A stretch of DNA of 64,000 nt from Nocardioides sp. PD653-B2 (GCF_002117935.1 NZ_BDJE01000008.1:62001-126000), one strand, 5' to 3'; shown: positions 9,530 through 18,778, counted from the stretch's first letter. Made by a program: numbers and translations. The notes: a model not told the origin generated them from the sequence alone.

Positions 9530-10513
9530 ATGGCCATGAGCATGACGGTGCGCAAGAGCGAGCGCCTTCTCAACCTGCTCATCATGCTGCTGGTCCAGCG
9601 GACGTACGTCCCGAAGGACCGGATCCGGGCGATCCTCTACCCGGGCTCCAGCACCGACGCCTTCGAGAAGATGTTCGAGCGCGACAAGGAGGAGCTGCGC
9701 AGCCTCGGCGTCCCGATCGAGGTCGGCAGCATCGACCCCTACTTCGACGACGACCCGGGCTACCGGATCCGTCCCGACCAGTTCGCGCTCCCGGACATCT
9801 CGCTCACGGCCGACGAGGCAGCGGTGATCGGGCTCGCGACCCGCGTCTGGGAGCACGCCCGGCTCGCCGAGGCGACGACCGAGGCGGTGCGCAAGCTGAC
9901 CGCCCTGGGCGTCCCGATCGACGTCAGCGCCCTCGACATCGCCGAGTCGCGGCTCAGCGCCGACGAACCGTCCTTCGACGTGTTCTGGGAGGCGACCCAG
10001 GAGCGCACGCCGGTCGAGTTCGACTACCGGCGCTCGGGCGCGACCACCACCACGAAGCGGCACCTCCAGCCGTGGGGCGTCGTGCGCTACTCCGGCCGCT
10101 GGTACGTCGTGGGGCTCGACACCGATCGGGGCGAGGAGCGCGTGTTCCGCCTGTCCCGGGTCCGTGGCGACGCCCGCAAGTCGGGTGAGCCCGGCTCGTA
10201 CGAGGTGCCGCCCGGCACCGACATCCGTGCCACCACGATGCGCCTGGCACCCGCGCCGACCACCGGCCGGGCGGTGCTGCTGGTCCGCGAGCACGCCGGG
10301 CTGGCGCTGCGCCGCGACGCGGAGTCCGTCGAGCGCGGCGTCGTCGGCCCCGACGAGCGCACGGCGTGGGACCGGGTCGTGATCAGCCGCGGCGGCGACG
10401 GGGTCTCCGACGAGGTGCTCGGGTACGGCGCCGACGTCTACGTCGAGGAGCCGGCCGAGCTGCGCACGACCGTCGTCGACCGGCTCCGGGCCGCGGTCGG
10501 AGCGGCGTCATGA
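9530..10513 (+). CDS. pafB: WYL-domain transcriptional regulator PafB
   Basis: PafB pairs with PafC as an activator of the LexA-independent DNA-damage response in actinobacteria. The 327-residue protein has an N-terminal winged-HTH region (KSERLLNLLIMLLVQRTYVPKDRIRAILYP), a middle helical region, and a WYL domain near residues 150-230 (EFDYRRSG...HLQPWGVVRYSGRWYVVGLD). It starts after a GAGGATCAG ribosome-binding stretch. Its TGA overlaps the pafC ATG, so the two partners are co-translated. No PafBC target motif was recognised in the window. Confidence 0.93.
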   Translation: MAMSMTVRKSERLLNLLIMLLVQRTYVPKDRIRAILYPGSSTDAFEKMFERDKEELRSLGVPIEVGSIDPYFDDDPGYRIRPDQFALPDISLTADEAAVIGLATRVWEHARLAEATTEAVRKLTALGVPIDVSALDIAESRLSADEPSFDVFWEATQERTPVEFDYRRSGATTTTKRHLQPWGVVRYSGRWYVVGLDTDRGEERVFRLSRVRGDARKSGEPGSYEVPPGTDIRATTMRLAPAPTTGRAVLLVREHAGLALRRDAESVERGVVGPDERTAWDRVVISRGGDGVSDEVLGYGADVYVEEPAELRTTVVDRLRAAVGAAS

Positions 10514-11511
10514 CGAGCTCCCCGTCGTACTCCCAGCAGGCCGGCGCGAAGGACCAGGTCGCCCGGCTCCTCGCCTTGGTGCCGTTCCTGCACGCCCGCG
10601 GGCAGGTCCGGCTCGACGACGCCGCGAAGGCGCTCGGCGTGCCTCAGGACCAGCTGCTCAGCGACCTCAAGGTGCTGCTCATGTGCGGCCTGCCGGGCGG
10701 CTACCCCGACGACCTGATCGACGTCGACCTCGACGCGCTCGAGGGCCCGGAGGCCGACGGCGTCATCCGGGTGACCAACGCCGACTACCTGGCCCGGCCG
10801 CTGCGGCTCACGCCGACCGAGGCGACCGCGATCATCGTGGCGCTCCGGGCGCTGCGCAACGGCGCCCGCGACGAGACCCGTGAGGTCGTCGACCGGGCCC
10901 TGGCCAAGCTCGAGGCGGCGGCCGCCGAGGGCTCCGCCGCGGTCCAGATCGACCCGGGCGAGGACCCGGTCGGCACCGACCTCACCCAGCTCGCCGCGCG
11001 GCTCCAGGACGCCGCCGACCGGGCCGTGCAGGTCGCCATCACCTACTTCGTGCCCTCGCGCGACGAGGAGTCGGAGCGCACCGTCGACCCGCGCGGCGTC
11101 GTCACCGCCCACGGCGTCACCTACCTCGATGCCTGGTGCCACAGCGCCGAGGCGCCGCGGCTCTTCCGGCTCGACCGCATCCGGCGGGCCGAGGTCTCCG
11201 AATCACCGGTCGTGACGCCGCCCGAGGCCCCCCGTGACCTGGCCGACGGGCTCTTCGCCCGGGCCGACGACACCACGCTGGTGACCCTCCGGCTGGGGCG
11301 CGAGGCGCGCTGGATCGTCGAGTACTACCCGGTCGAGGCCGTCCGCCCGCGCCGCGGGGGAGTCCTCGAGGTCGACCTCCTGATCGCCGACGAGCGCTGG
11401 CTGCAACGCCTGCTGCTCCGGCTGACCCCCCACGCGGAGGTGCTCCACCCGGTGGAGTACGCCGAGGCGTACACCTCGGCCGCACGGGCCGCCCTCAGCC
11501 TCTACGAGTGA
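10510..11511 (+). CDS. pafC: WYL-domain transcriptional regulator PafC
   Basis: The 333-residue partner of PafB has the same architecture: an N-terminal HTH (QVARLLALVPFLHARGQVRLDDAAKALGVP, residues 15-44), a linker, a WYL domain (about 170-250) and a WYL C-terminal extension (LVTLRLGREARWIVEYYPVE). WYL domains are thought to sense nucleic-acid ligands such as single-stranded DNA. The ATG at 10510 overlaps the pafB stop (ATGA), which rules out the longer upstream reading. The downstream neighbours tatA and tatC are the usual ones in this order. Confidence 0.93.
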   Translation: MTSSPSYSQQAGAKDQVARLLALVPFLHARGQVRLDDAAKALGVPQDQLLSDLKVLLMCGLPGGYPDDLIDVDLDALEGPEADGVIRVTNADYLARPLRLTPTEATAIIVALRALRNGARDETREVVDRALAKLEAAAAEGSAAVQIDPGEDPVGTDLTQLAARLQDAADRAVQVAITYFVPSRDEESERTVDPRGVVTAHGVTYLDAWCHSAEAPRLFRLDRIRRAEVSESPVVTPPEAPRDLADGLFARADDTTLVTLRLGREARWIVEYYPVEAVRPRRGGVLEVDLLIADERWLQRLLLRLTPHAEVLHPVEYAEAYTSAARAALSLYE

Positions 11512-11519
11512 CTCCAGCG

Positions 11520-11525
11520 TAGTAT
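11520..11525 (+). promoter_or_regulatory. Possible -10 (TAGTAT) for tatA with a short leader
   Basis: TAGTAT lies 33 bases before the tatA ATG, close behind the pafC stop. It would give a leader of about 25 bases containing the GTGAGGA ribosome-binding site. Confidence 0.4.
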
Positions 11526-11558
11526 GAAGCCCATCCAGACCTACACGTGAGGACGCAC

Positions 11559-11858
11559 ATGTCTCCGCTTCTCATCGGCGGCCTCGGCACCACCGAGCTC
11601 CTGCTCATCCTGGCCGTCGTCGTCTTGCTGTTCGGTGCGACAAAGCTCCCCGACCTGGCCCGCGGCAGCGGCCGGGCGCTGCGCATCTTCAAGGCCGAGA
11701 CGAAGGGCCTGATGGATGACGACGACGAGGTCACGGTCGACCCGGTGACCAAGACGCCCGAGCAGCGCGAGATCGAGACGCGCCAGGCCGAGCTCGACGC
11801 CCGGCAGGCCGAGATCGACGCCGAACGCGACCGCCTGCGCCGCAACGACACCGCCTGA
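11559..11858 (+). CDS. tatA: Sec-independent translocase subunit TatA
   Basis: TatA forms the pore or membrane-weakening oligomer of the twin-arginine export pathway. The 99-residue protein has one N-terminal membrane helix (TELLLILAVVVLLFGATKLPDLA), the conserved FG-x-x-KLP hinge, an amphipathic helix (RGSGRALRIFKAE) and a charged C-terminal tail with a repeated RQAELDARQAEIDAE pattern. The ATG at 11559 has GTGAGGA 6 bases upstream and is preferred to an in-frame GTG at 11547. tatC follows 17 bases later. Confidence 0.93.
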   Translation: MSPLLIGGLGTTELLLILAVVVLLFGATKLPDLARGSGRALRIFKAETKGLMDDDDEVTVDPVTKTPEQREIETRQAELDARQAEIDAERDRLRRNDTA

Positions 11859-11875
11859 CCGCGGCGCCGTCTCAG

Positions 11876-12730
11876 TTGGCCATCAGCGGGGTCTTCGACT
11901 ACTTCTCCGGCCGCCCACGCCACCCCATCGGCGAGGACGGCCGGATGGCGCTCGGGGATCATCTCCGAGAGTTGCGCGCCCGACTACTGCGGTCGGCGCT
12001 CGTGCTCATCGTCGCCTTCTTCGTGGCCCTTGCCTTCTTCGAGCATCCCGACGGCGGGCTTCTCGAGCTCGTGTTGCGCCCCTACAACGACGCCCAGGAA
12101 GCACTCAGCGGCAAGACGCAGACCAAGGCGTACGTCGCGGGTCAGACCGGCCCGCTCCTCCTGCAGCTCAAGCTCTGCGGTGTCGCCGCGGTCGTCGCGT
12201 CCAGCCCGTACTGGCTGTACCAGATCTGGGGCTTCATCGTCCCGGGCCTGCACGACTCCGAGAAGAAGTGGTCGCGGATCTTCGCCGCGGTCGCGGGACC
12301 GCTGTTCATCGTCGGCGTGCTCACCGGCTACTACGTCCTCCCCAAGGGCCTCGAGGTCCTGATCGGCTTCACCCCGGCCGGCCTGGAGAACCTCGTCGAG
12401 TTCAACGACTACTTCTCGTTCCTGACCCGGATGCTGCTGGTCTTCGGGATCGCCTTCGAGATCCCGCTCTTCGTGATCATGCTCAACCTGGCCGGGGTGG
12501 TCTCGGGCAAGGCGCTCGGCAGGTACCGGCCATGGATCATCCTCGGCACGTTCGTCTTCGCCGCGGTCGCCACCCCGTCGACCGACCCGTTCTCGATGCT
12601 GATGCTGGCGATCCCGATGCTGGTCCTCTTCGGCGCCGCGGAGATCATCGCGCGCTCCGTGGACCGGGCCCGTGGCCGCGCCCAGGGCTCGACCGACCAG
12701 TGGGGCGACGACGAGGTCTCGCCCCTGTGA
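11876..12730 (+). CDS. tatC: Sec-independent translocase subunit TatC
   Basis: TatC is the polytopic receptor that recognises twin-arginine signal peptides. The 284-residue protein (TTG start) has GRMALGDHLRELRARLLRSA, which carries the conserved HLRELR motif, followed by six predicted membrane helices and the family segment YQIWGFIVPGLHDSEKKW. An ATG at 11945 (MALGDHL) is a possible later start; the upstream TTG is kept because related actinobacterial proteins commonly carry this short N-terminal extension. The stop overlaps the next gene (GTGA). Confidence 0.92.
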   Translation: MAISGVFDYFSGRPRHPIGEDGRMALGDHLRELRARLLRSALVLIVAFFVALAFFEHPDGGLLELVLRPYNDAQEALSGKTQTKAYVAGQTGPLLLQLKLCGVAAVVASSPYWLYQIWGFIVPGLHDSEKKWSRIFAAVAGPLFIVGVLTGYYVLPKGLEVLIGFTPAGLENLVEFNDYFSFLTRMLLVFGIAFEIPLFVIMLNLAGVVSGKALGRYRPWIILGTFVFAAVATPSTDPFSMLMLAIPMLVLFGAAEIIARSVDRARGRAQGSTDQWGDDEVSPL

Positions 12731-13131
12731 GCTCACCGCCGGCGCTGGCCGTCGTCGACCCCTTCGACCTTCCCGAGTGGCTGGGTGAGGCCGACGTCAC
12801 CTGGACCGCCGAGGCCGGCCTGCGCAGCGGGTACGCCGTACCCGGGCACCTCGGCGCCGACGGGCAGGGCCCGCTCCCGTGCGACCTCCTCGCGGTCGAC
12901 GTCGCCTACCCGGTCCCGGTGGCCTCCGACGGGGTGCGTCACGACGCCCACCAGGCCTGGCGCTACGGCCAGGTGCTGCTCGTCGACGCCGCCGGCCGGC
13001 TCACCCTGGCGGTCCCCGGCACCGGCTTCACGGCCGACCTCGTCCTCGACGCCCTGGGCCGCCTGGCCAAGGCGGTCGGGGCCTCCGAGGACCACTACTC
13101 CGTCCGCCTGCGCATCGGCGTCTCGCGTTGA
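12727..13131 (+). CDS. Conserved actinobacterial protein of unknown function
   Basis: A 134-residue soluble protein beginning at a GTG that overlaps the tatC stop, so it is translationally coupled. It has no recognisable motif, membrane segment or signal peptide; the central region (LLAVDVAYPVPVASDGVRHDAHQAWRYGQVLLVD) is predicted to be alpha/beta. The position between tatC and the lipid kinase gene suggests a conserved operon member, but a role in export is only inference. Its stop codon lies partly inside a palindromic repeat (copy C), so the gene end was shaped by the repeat. Confidence 0.7.
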   Translation: MSSPPALAVVDPFDLPEWLGEADVTWTAEAGLRSGYAVPGHLGADGQGPLPCDLLAVDVAYPVPVASDGVRHDAHQAWRYGQVLLVDAAGRLTLAVPGTGFTADLVLDALGRLAKAVGASEDHYSVRLRIGVSR

Positions 13132-13190
13132 GGTTTGGTCCCAAACCGCAGCCGGGAGCGCTCCCAGTCTGCGGTTTGTGACCAAACCGC
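13130..13190. repeat. Composite palindromic element, copy C
   Basis: Two 20-bp palindromes at 13130-13149 and 13171-13190, start to start 41 bases, each with one mismatch (GAGG for GCGG in the first; TTTGTG for TTTGGG in the second). The linker contains the self-complementary GGGAGCGCTCCC at 13154-13165. The first base pair overlaps the stop codon of the upstream gene. Confidence 0.9.
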
Positions 13191-13211
13191 ATGCCTGAGG
13201 GCGCCGGTGAC

Positions 13212-13217
13212 TAGTCT
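13212..13217 (+). promoter_or_regulatory. -10 hexamer TAGTCT before the lipid kinase
   Basis: TAGTCT is 7 bases upstream of the GTG at 13225 and 21 bases after repeat copy C. Confidence 0.55.
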
Positions 13218-13224
13218 CAGCCGC

Positions 13225-14106
13225 GTGACCGGCCCCGACCGCGAGATCGCGCTCCTGACGAATCCCACCGCCGGGAAGGGCAAGGGCGCCCGAGCTCGCG
13301 CGGTCGCGCTGAGCCGGCTCCGCTCCGCCGGCATCACCGTCCGCGACCTCGAGGGCCGCGACGCCGACGAGGCTCTCGACCTGGCCCGCCAGTGCGTCGC
13401 CGACGGCGTCGACTCGCTGGTGGTGGTCGGCGGTGACGGCATGGTCCACCTCGGCGTGCAGGCGGTGGCCGGCACCGGCACCAGCCTGGGCCTCATCCCG
13501 GCCGGCACCGGCAACGACGTCGCGCGCTACTTCGACCTGCCCCGCAAGGACCCCGGCGCCGCTGCCGACCGCGTGGTGGCCGGGCGGACCCGCGTCGTCG
13601 ACCTGGCCCGGAGCGGCACCCTGCACTTCATGACCGTGCTCTGCGCCGGGTTCGACGCCATCGTCAACGAGCGCGCCAACCGGATGACCTGGCCCAAGGG
13701 GCAGATGCGCTACAACATCGCCACCCTGGCCGAGCTGCGCACCTTCAAGCCGCTGCCGTACACGCTCGACCTCGACGGCACGAGCCTCACCCTCGACGCG
13801 ATGATGGTCTCGGTGGGCAACGGCCCGTCGTTCGGCGGCGGCCTGCGCATCACCGAGGGCGCGCTCCTCGACGACGGGATGCTCGACGTGGTGATCATCA
13901 AGCCGATGAGCAAGATGGCGCTGGTCACGACGTACCCGAAGCTCTTCAAGGGCACCCACGTCACCCATCCGCAGTACGAGCACCACCGCGTGCGCAGCGT
14001 GACCGTCGCGGCGCCGGGGATCATCTCGTACGCCGACGGCGAGCGCTTCGGAGCGCTGCCGCTCACGATCGAGTGTGCTCCCGGGGCCTTGACGGTGCTC
14101 ACCTAG
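13225..14106 (+). CDS. Diacylglycerol/sphingosine kinase-like lipid kinase
   Basis: A 293-residue member of the DAGK_cat family, which phosphorylates diacylglycerol or a related lipid with ATP at the membrane. TNPTAGKGKG near the N-terminus is the nucleotide-binding loop, VVVGGDGMVH holds the GGDG motif (with Met where Thr is more common), IPAGTGNDVAR is the second signature, and the C-terminal sandwich contains EGALLDDGMLDVVII and YADGERF. It is adjacent to the tat genes and a helicase in a conserved order; the physiological lipid is not shown by sequence. Confidence 0.88.
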   Translation: MTGPDREIALLTNPTAGKGKGARARAVALSRLRSAGITVRDLEGRDADEALDLARQCVADGVDSLVVVGGDGMVHLGVQAVAGTGTSLGLIPAGTGNDVARYFDLPRKDPGAAADRVVAGRTRVVDLARSGTLHFMTVLCAGFDAIVNERANRMTWPKGQMRYNIATLAELRTFKPLPYTLDLDGTSLTLDAMMVSVGNGPSFGGGLRITEGALLDDGMLDVVIIKPMSKMALVTTYPKLFKGTHVTHPQYEHHRVRSVTVAAPGIISYADGERFGALPLTIECAPGALTVLT

Positions 14107-14109
14107 GCT
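14104..14109 (+). promoter_or_regulatory. -10 hexamer TAGGCT before the helicase
   Basis: TAGGCT ends 7 bases before the ATG at 14117; it overlaps the stop codon of the lipid kinase gene. Confidence 0.55.
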
Positions 14110-14116
14110 GAGGGGC

Positions 14117-16933
14117 ATGAGCACCGCGGACGACCAGGAACTCTCCCCGTCCGAGCGGTACGCCGACTACCGCAGCGGCCGCCAGCACCCCGTGCTGCGG
14201 GCCTTCACGGGGCTCTACGACTTCCCGCTCGACGGGTTCCAGGTCGAGGCCTGTCGGGAGATCGAGGAGGGCCGCGGCGTGCTGGTCGCGGCACCGACCG
14301 GGTCCGGCAAGACGATCGTGGGCGAGTTCGCCGTCCACCTGGCCCTCGAGACCGGCCGCAAGTGCTTCTACACGACCCCGATCAAGGCGCTCTCGAACCA
14401 GAAGTACAACGACCTCGTGGCCCGCTACGGCCCCGACCAGGTCGGCCTGCTGACCGGCGACAACGTCGTGAACGGCGAGGCACCGATCGTGGTGATGACG
14501 ACCGAGGTGCTGCGCAACATGCTGTACGCCGGGTCGCGCACCCTGCTCGGCCTCGGGTTCGTGGTCATGGACGAGGTGCACTACCTCGCCGACCGGGCCC
14601 GCGGCGCGGTCTGGGAGGAGGTGATCATCCACCTGCCGGAGTCGGTGGCGCTGGTCTCCCTGTCCGCGACCGTGTCCAACGCCGAGGAGTTCGGCGAGTG
14701 GCTGGCCACCGTCCGCGGGGACACGACGACGATCGTCGAGGAGAAGCGCCCGGTCCCGCTCTACCAGCACGTCATGGTCGGCAAGCGGCTGCTCGACCTC
14801 TTCGCCTCCTCCGACATCGACGCGGCCGCCGGCTTCGTGAAGGAGGGCGCCCCGGTCAACGACGAGCTGGTGAAGATCGCCCGCGACGACTGGGCCAGCA
14901 GCCGGATCACCGACCGACGCTCGCCGAAGGGCCGCAGCAAGCCCGGGCAGCGCGGGGGCGGGCCCCGGCAGGTCGGCAACGGCCGCCGGGTCTGGATCCC
15001 CAGCCGCGCGGACGTCATCGACCGCCTCGACCGCGAGGGGCTGCTGCCCGCGATCGTCTTCATCTTCAGCCGGGTCGGCTGTGACGCGGCCGTCACCCAG
15101 TGCCTCAGCGCCGGCATCAGGCTCACCAAGCCCGAGGAGCGCGACGCGATCTACGAGTACGTCGAGGAGGCCTGCCGGCACCTGCCCGAGGACGACCGGC
15201 ACGCGCTCGGTTACCACGACTTCCTCGACGGCCTGACCCGTGGCATCGCGGCCCACCACGCCGGCATGCTGCCCGCCTTCAAGCAGTGCGTCGAGGAGCT
15301 CTACATCCGCGGCCTGTGCAAGGTGGTCTTCGCGACCGAGACGCTGGCGCTCGGTATCAACATGCCGGCCCGCACGGTCGTCATCGAGAAGCTCTCGAAG
15401 TGGAACGGCGAGACGCACGCCGACATCACGCCGGGGGAGTACACCCAGCTGACCGGGCGCGCCGGGCGCCGCGGCCTCGACGTCGAGGGCCACGGCGTCG
15501 TGTTGTGGCAGCCCGGCATGAACCCGCGCGAGGTGGCCGGCCTGGCGTCGACCCGCACCTACCCCCTGCGGTCGTCGTTCCGCCCGTCGTACAACATGGC
15601 CGTCAACCTCGTGCACCAGTTCGGCCGCGACACCTCGCGCCAGCTGCTCGAGCAGTCGTTCGCCCAGTTCCAGGCCGACAAGGCCGTCGTCGGGCTGGCC
15701 CGCCAGCTGCGCAAGAGCGAGGAGGCGCTGGCCGGCTACCGCGAGGCCGCGACCTGCCACCTCGGCGACTTCATGGAGTACGCCGACCTGCGCCGCCAGA
15801 TCAAGGAGGTCGAGAAGGGCGCCACCCGCGCCAAGCGCACCGACCGCCGCGAGGAGGCGCTCGCCTCGCTGCGCGAGCTCAAGCCCGGCGACGTGATCCA
15901 GGTGCCGACCGGCAAGTTCGCCGGGTACGCCGTCGTCGTTGACCCCGGCTGGTCACCCGAGGGCCCGCGCCCGTACGTCGTCACCGCCGACCGCCAGGCC
16001 CGCCGGCTCGCGATGATCGACTTCCCGACGCCGGTGTCCGCGGTGACCCGGCTGAAGATCCCGAAGAACTTCAACGGCCGCAACCCGCAGATGCGCCGCG
16101 ACCTCGCCTCGGCGCTGCGCTCGCGCACCCACGACCTCGCCCCGCCGCCTCCCGGGCGCGAGGCCGCCCGCCGCAGCGCCGACCCCGCCCAGACCCACGC
16201 CGACGCGGAGATCACCAGGCTGCGGGCCGCGCTCAAGGCGCACCCGTGCCACGACTGCCCGGACCGCGAGGACCACGCCCGCTGGGCGGAGCGCTACTTC
16301 AAGCTCGACCGCGACGCCCAGACGCTCAAGCGCCGCGTCGAGCAGCGCACCAACACCGTCGCCCGCCAGTTCGACCGGGTCTGCGAGGTGCTCACCGCCC
16401 TCGACTACCTCGACGGTGACACCGTCACCGAGCGTGGCCGGCACCTGATGCGGCTCTACTCCGACATGGACCTCGTGGCCGCCGAGTCGATGCGCAACGG
16501 CCTCTGGGACGACCTCTCGCCCTCGGGGCTCGCGTCGGCCCTGTCCGTGCTGGTGTTCGAGGCCCGGCGCCCCGACAACGCGTCGTCGCCGCGGCTGCCC
16601 GGCGGCGGCGTCCGCGAGGTCGTCGGCGAGATGGTGCGGCTCTGGGGGAGCCTCGACGTCCTCGAGCGCGAGCACCGGCTCGACTTCCTGCGTCAGCCCG
16701 ACCTCGGTTTCGCGTGGGTCGCCTACCGCTGGGCCGAGGGCGACGACCTCGACAGCGTCCTGGAGGCCAGCGACCTGGCCGCCGGCGACTTCGTGCGCTG
16801 GATGAAGCAGCTCATCGACCTGGCCGGCCAGGTCGCCGACGCCGCCGGCGACTCCGCGCTGCGCGAGACCGCCCGCGACACCGTCCGGGCGCTGCGCCGC
16901 GGCGTGGTCGCCTACACCGCCCTGGCGGACTAG
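14117..16933 (+). CDS. helY: Ski2-like DEAD/DEAH-box RNA helicase (HelY type)
   Basis: A 938-residue superfamily 2 helicase. The N-terminal RecA domain has APTGSGKT (Walker A, about residues 56-63), TTPIKALSNQK, MDEVHYLADRARG (DEVH box) and LSATVSN; the second RecA domain has IVFIFSR, the AHHAGMLPAFK region and QLTGRAGRRGLD (motif VI). The C-terminal third is the Ski2/Mtr4-type DSHCT region. In actinobacteria this gene is often called helY and is thought to act in RNA processing; the substrate is inferred. It overlaps the convergent gene at 16930 by four bases, leaving no room for a terminator. Confidence 0.92.
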   Translation: MSTADDQELSPSERYADYRSGRQHPVLRAFTGLYDFPLDGFQVEACREIEEGRGVLVAAPTGSGKTIVGEFAVHLALETGRKCFYTTPIKALSNQKYNDLVARYGPDQVGLLTGDNVVNGEAPIVVMTTEVLRNMLYAGSRTLLGLGFVVMDEVHYLADRARGAVWEEVIIHLPESVALVSLSATVSNAEEFGEWLATVRGDTTTIVEEKRPVPLYQHVMVGKRLLDLFASSDIDAAAGFVKEGAPVNDELVKIARDDWASSRITDRRSPKGRSKPGQRGGGPRQVGNGRRVWIPSRADVIDRLDREGLLPAIVFIFSRVGCDAAVTQCLSAGIRLTKPEERDAIYEYVEEACRHLPEDDRHALGYHDFLDGLTRGIAAHHAGMLPAFKQCVEELYIRGLCKVVFATETLALGINMPARTVVIEKLSKWNGETHADITPGEYTQLTGRAGRRGLDVEGHGVVLWQPGMNPREVAGLASTRTYPLRSSFRPSYNMAVNLVHQFGRDTSRQLLEQSFAQFQADKAVVGLARQLRKSEEALAGYREAATCHLGDFMEYADLRRQIKEVEKGATRAKRTDRREEALASLRELKPGDVIQVPTGKFAGYAVVVDPGWSPEGPRPYVVTADRQARRLAMIDFPTPVSAVTRLKIPKNFNGRNPQMRRDLASALRSRTHDLAPPPPGREAARRSADPAQTHADAEITRLRAALKAHPCHDCPDREDHARWAERYFKLDRDAQTLKRRVEQRTNTVARQFDRVCEVLTALDYLDGDTVTERGRHLMRLYSDMDLVAAESMRNGLWDDLSPSGLASALSVLVFEARRPDNASSPRLPGGGVREVVGEMVRLWGSLDVLEREHRLDFLRQPDLGFAWVAYRWAEGDDLDSVLEASDLAAGDFVRWMKQLIDLAGQVADAAGDSALRETARDTVRALRRGVVAYTALAD

Positions 16934-17583
16934 GCCTGACGGACCGCTTCGTTGACCGGCGTGTCGCCGTTCACGAGGTTCCACTGCTTCCTGATCGTGG
17001 AGTCGGCGTCGAGGACCGCGGCCACGACCGCGGCGACATCGGCCCGGGTGACGTCGCCGCGGGTGACGTCGGCACCGAGGGCGACCAGGCCGGTCGCCGG
17101 GTCGTCGGTGAGCCGGCCGGGGCGCAGGATCGTCCAGTCCAGGATGCTGGTGCGCAGCGCCGCGTCGGCGTCGCGCTTGGCCTCGACGTACGCCCTCCAG
17201 ACGTCACTGGTGTCGTCCGGCAACGGGTCGTCGACGCCGATCGCCGAGATCTGGACGAACCGGGTGATGCCGGCCTGCCGGGCTCCCTCGATCGACTTGA
17301 GCGAGCCCTCGAGGTCGACGGTCCGCTTGCGCTCGATGTTGCCGTCCGGGCCGCCCCCGGCGGCGAAGACCACCGCGTCGCAGCCCTGGAACGCCGCCGC
17401 GAAGTCGCCGGCGCCCTGCCGCTCGATGTCGAGGAGGCGGACCTCCGCGCCGCGGTCCTCGAGCTCCGCGCGGTAGCCCTCGTTGCGGACCAGCGCCACC
17501 GGTGTGTGGTCGGAGCGGCGCAGGACGTGGAGGAGGTGAAGGGCCACCTGTCCGTGGCCGCCGACGATCGCGATTCGACTCAT
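16930..17583 (-). CDS. NAD(P)-binding atypical SDR protein
   Basis: A 217-residue protein of the NAD(P)H-binding/NmrA-like extended SDR group. MSRIAIVGGHGQVALHLL carries the GxxGxxG dinucleotide loop, QISAIGVDDP is in the place of the catalytic serine region, and no canonical YxxxK pair is evident, as usual for this group. These proteins often act as flavin or NADPH reductases or redox sensors; no substrate can be named. The start is supported by TACGGT 6 bases upstream. Confidence 0.82.
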   Translation of the reverse strand: MSRIAIVGGHGQVALHLLHVLRRSDHTPVALVRNEGYRAELEDRGAEVRLLDIERQGAGDFAAAFQGCDAVVFAAGGGPDGNIERKRTVDLEGSLKSIEGARQAGITRFVQISAIGVDDPLPDDTSDVWRAYVEAKRDADAALRTSILDWTILRPGRLTDDPATGLVALGADVTRGDVTRADVAAVVAAVLDADSTIRKQWNLVNGDTPVNEAVRQA

Positions 17584-17589
17584 GCAACC

Positions 17590-17595
17590 ACCGTA
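17590..17595 (-). promoter_or_regulatory. -10 hexamer TACGGT, divergent
   Basis: TACGGT is 6 bases upstream of the start at 17583 and faces the divergent hexamer at 17616; the two start codons are only 44 bases apart. Confidence 0.55.
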
Positions 17596-17615
17596 CGAGC
17601 GGTCCGGTTGCGGCG

Positions 17616-17621
17616 TACCGT
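17616..17621 (+). promoter_or_regulatory. -10 hexamer TACCGT, divergent
   Basis: TACCGT is 6 bases upstream of the GTG at 17628 and supports that start. Confidence 0.55.
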
Positions 17622-17627
17622 GCGAGC

Positions 17628-18773
17628 GTGGCCACCTCGCACACCGGCCTGCTCGTGATCGGAGCGGGTCCCTACGCCTACTCCGCGGCGGCGTACGCCG
17701 GCGACCGGGGCATCGACACCCACGTCGTCGGGCTGCCGTTGGCCTTCTGGCGCGACCAGATGCCGCCCGACATGTACCTGCGCTCCGGTCCCGACTGGCA
17801 CCTCGACGCCAACCGGGAGGACACCTTCGAGGCCTTCTTCGAGGACCGCGGTCTCGATCCCGCCGACCACGACCCGATCCCGATCGGCGTGTGGCTCGAC
17901 CACGCCGAGTGGTTCGCCGCCCGCAAGGGGGTCGTGGCCGACCCGCGCCTGGTCACCGAGCTGACGAAGCCGGACGGCAGGTACGTCGCGACCCTCGACG
18001 ACGGCACCACGATCGAGGCCGACAAGGTCCTGGCCGCGCCGGGCGTCGGCTACTTCGCGCACCTGCCCGCGTGGCACGCCGACGTCCCGGCGGACCGGCG
18101 CTCGCACACGCGCGACCTGGTGTCCTTCGACGACCTCGCGGGCGCGCGGGTCGCGATCGTCGGCGGTCGGCAGAGTGCCTACGAGTGGGCAGCACTGCTG
18201 TGCGACCACGGGGTCGCGAGGGTCGATGTCGTGCACCGCCACGACACGCCGGAGTTTGCCAAGGTCAGCTGGGCGTTCGTGGACGACTACGTCGACCAGA
18301 CCCTGACCCACCGGGGCTGGTGGCGGCAGCTGCCGGCCGAGCAGAAGGCCGCGGTCGCCCAGCAGTTCTGGGCGGTCGGGCGGCTGACCCTCGAGCCCTG
18401 GCTGGTGCCACGGATGACGCCCGGCGTCGTGCACAGCCACCCCGGCACCGAGGTCGCCGCGGTCGACGTGCGTCCCGACGGAGCCGTGGCCCTGGCCCTG
18501 TCGGACGGGGGCGCGCTGGAGGTCGACCACGTCGTGTTCGCCTCGGGCTACCAGGCCGACCTGGCCCGGGTGCCCTACCTCGCCGGCGTCCTGGACCGGG
18601 TCTCGGTGACCGACGGGTTCCCGGACCTGTCGGAGGGCTTCGAGACGACGCTCGACGACCTGTACGTCGTCGGGTTCGCGTCGACCCGCGACTTCGGACC
18701 GTTCTACGGCTTCACCAAGGGCTGCCCCTCGGCCGCCCGGATCGTCGTCGACGAGATGCTGCGCTCCCGGTAG
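17628..18773 (+). CDS. FAD-dependent flavin monooxygenase-like oxidoreductase
   Basis: A 381-residue protein with two dinucleotide-binding sites: LLVIGAGPYAYSAAAYA (residues 7-23, FAD) and ARVAIVGGRQSAYEWAAL (about 173-190, NADPH). FASGYQADL near residue 305 is the ATG/GD-like hinge typical of flavin-containing monooxygenases and thioredoxin-reductase-like folds. The substrate is unknown. The divergent partner is an SDR protein, and the shared short promoter region suggests coordinated redox functions, although this is inference. Confidence 0.82.
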   Translation: MATSHTGLLVIGAGPYAYSAAAYAGDRGIDTHVVGLPLAFWRDQMPPDMYLRSGPDWHLDANREDTFEAFFEDRGLDPADHDPIPIGVWLDHAEWFAARKGVVADPRLVTELTKPDGRYVATLDDGTTIEADKVLAAPGVGYFAHLPAWHADVPADRRSHTRDLVSFDDLAGARVAIVGGRQSAYEWAALLCDHGVARVDVVHRHDTPEFAKVSWAFVDDYVDQTLTHRGWWRQLPAEQKAAVAQQFWAVGRLTLEPWLVPRMTPGVVHSHPGTEVAAVDVRPDGAVALALSDGGALEVDHVVFASGYQADLARVPYLAGVLDRVSVTDGFPDLSEGFETTLDDLYVVGFASTRDFGPFYGFTKGCPSAARIVVDEMLRSR

Positions 18774-18778
18774 CCGGC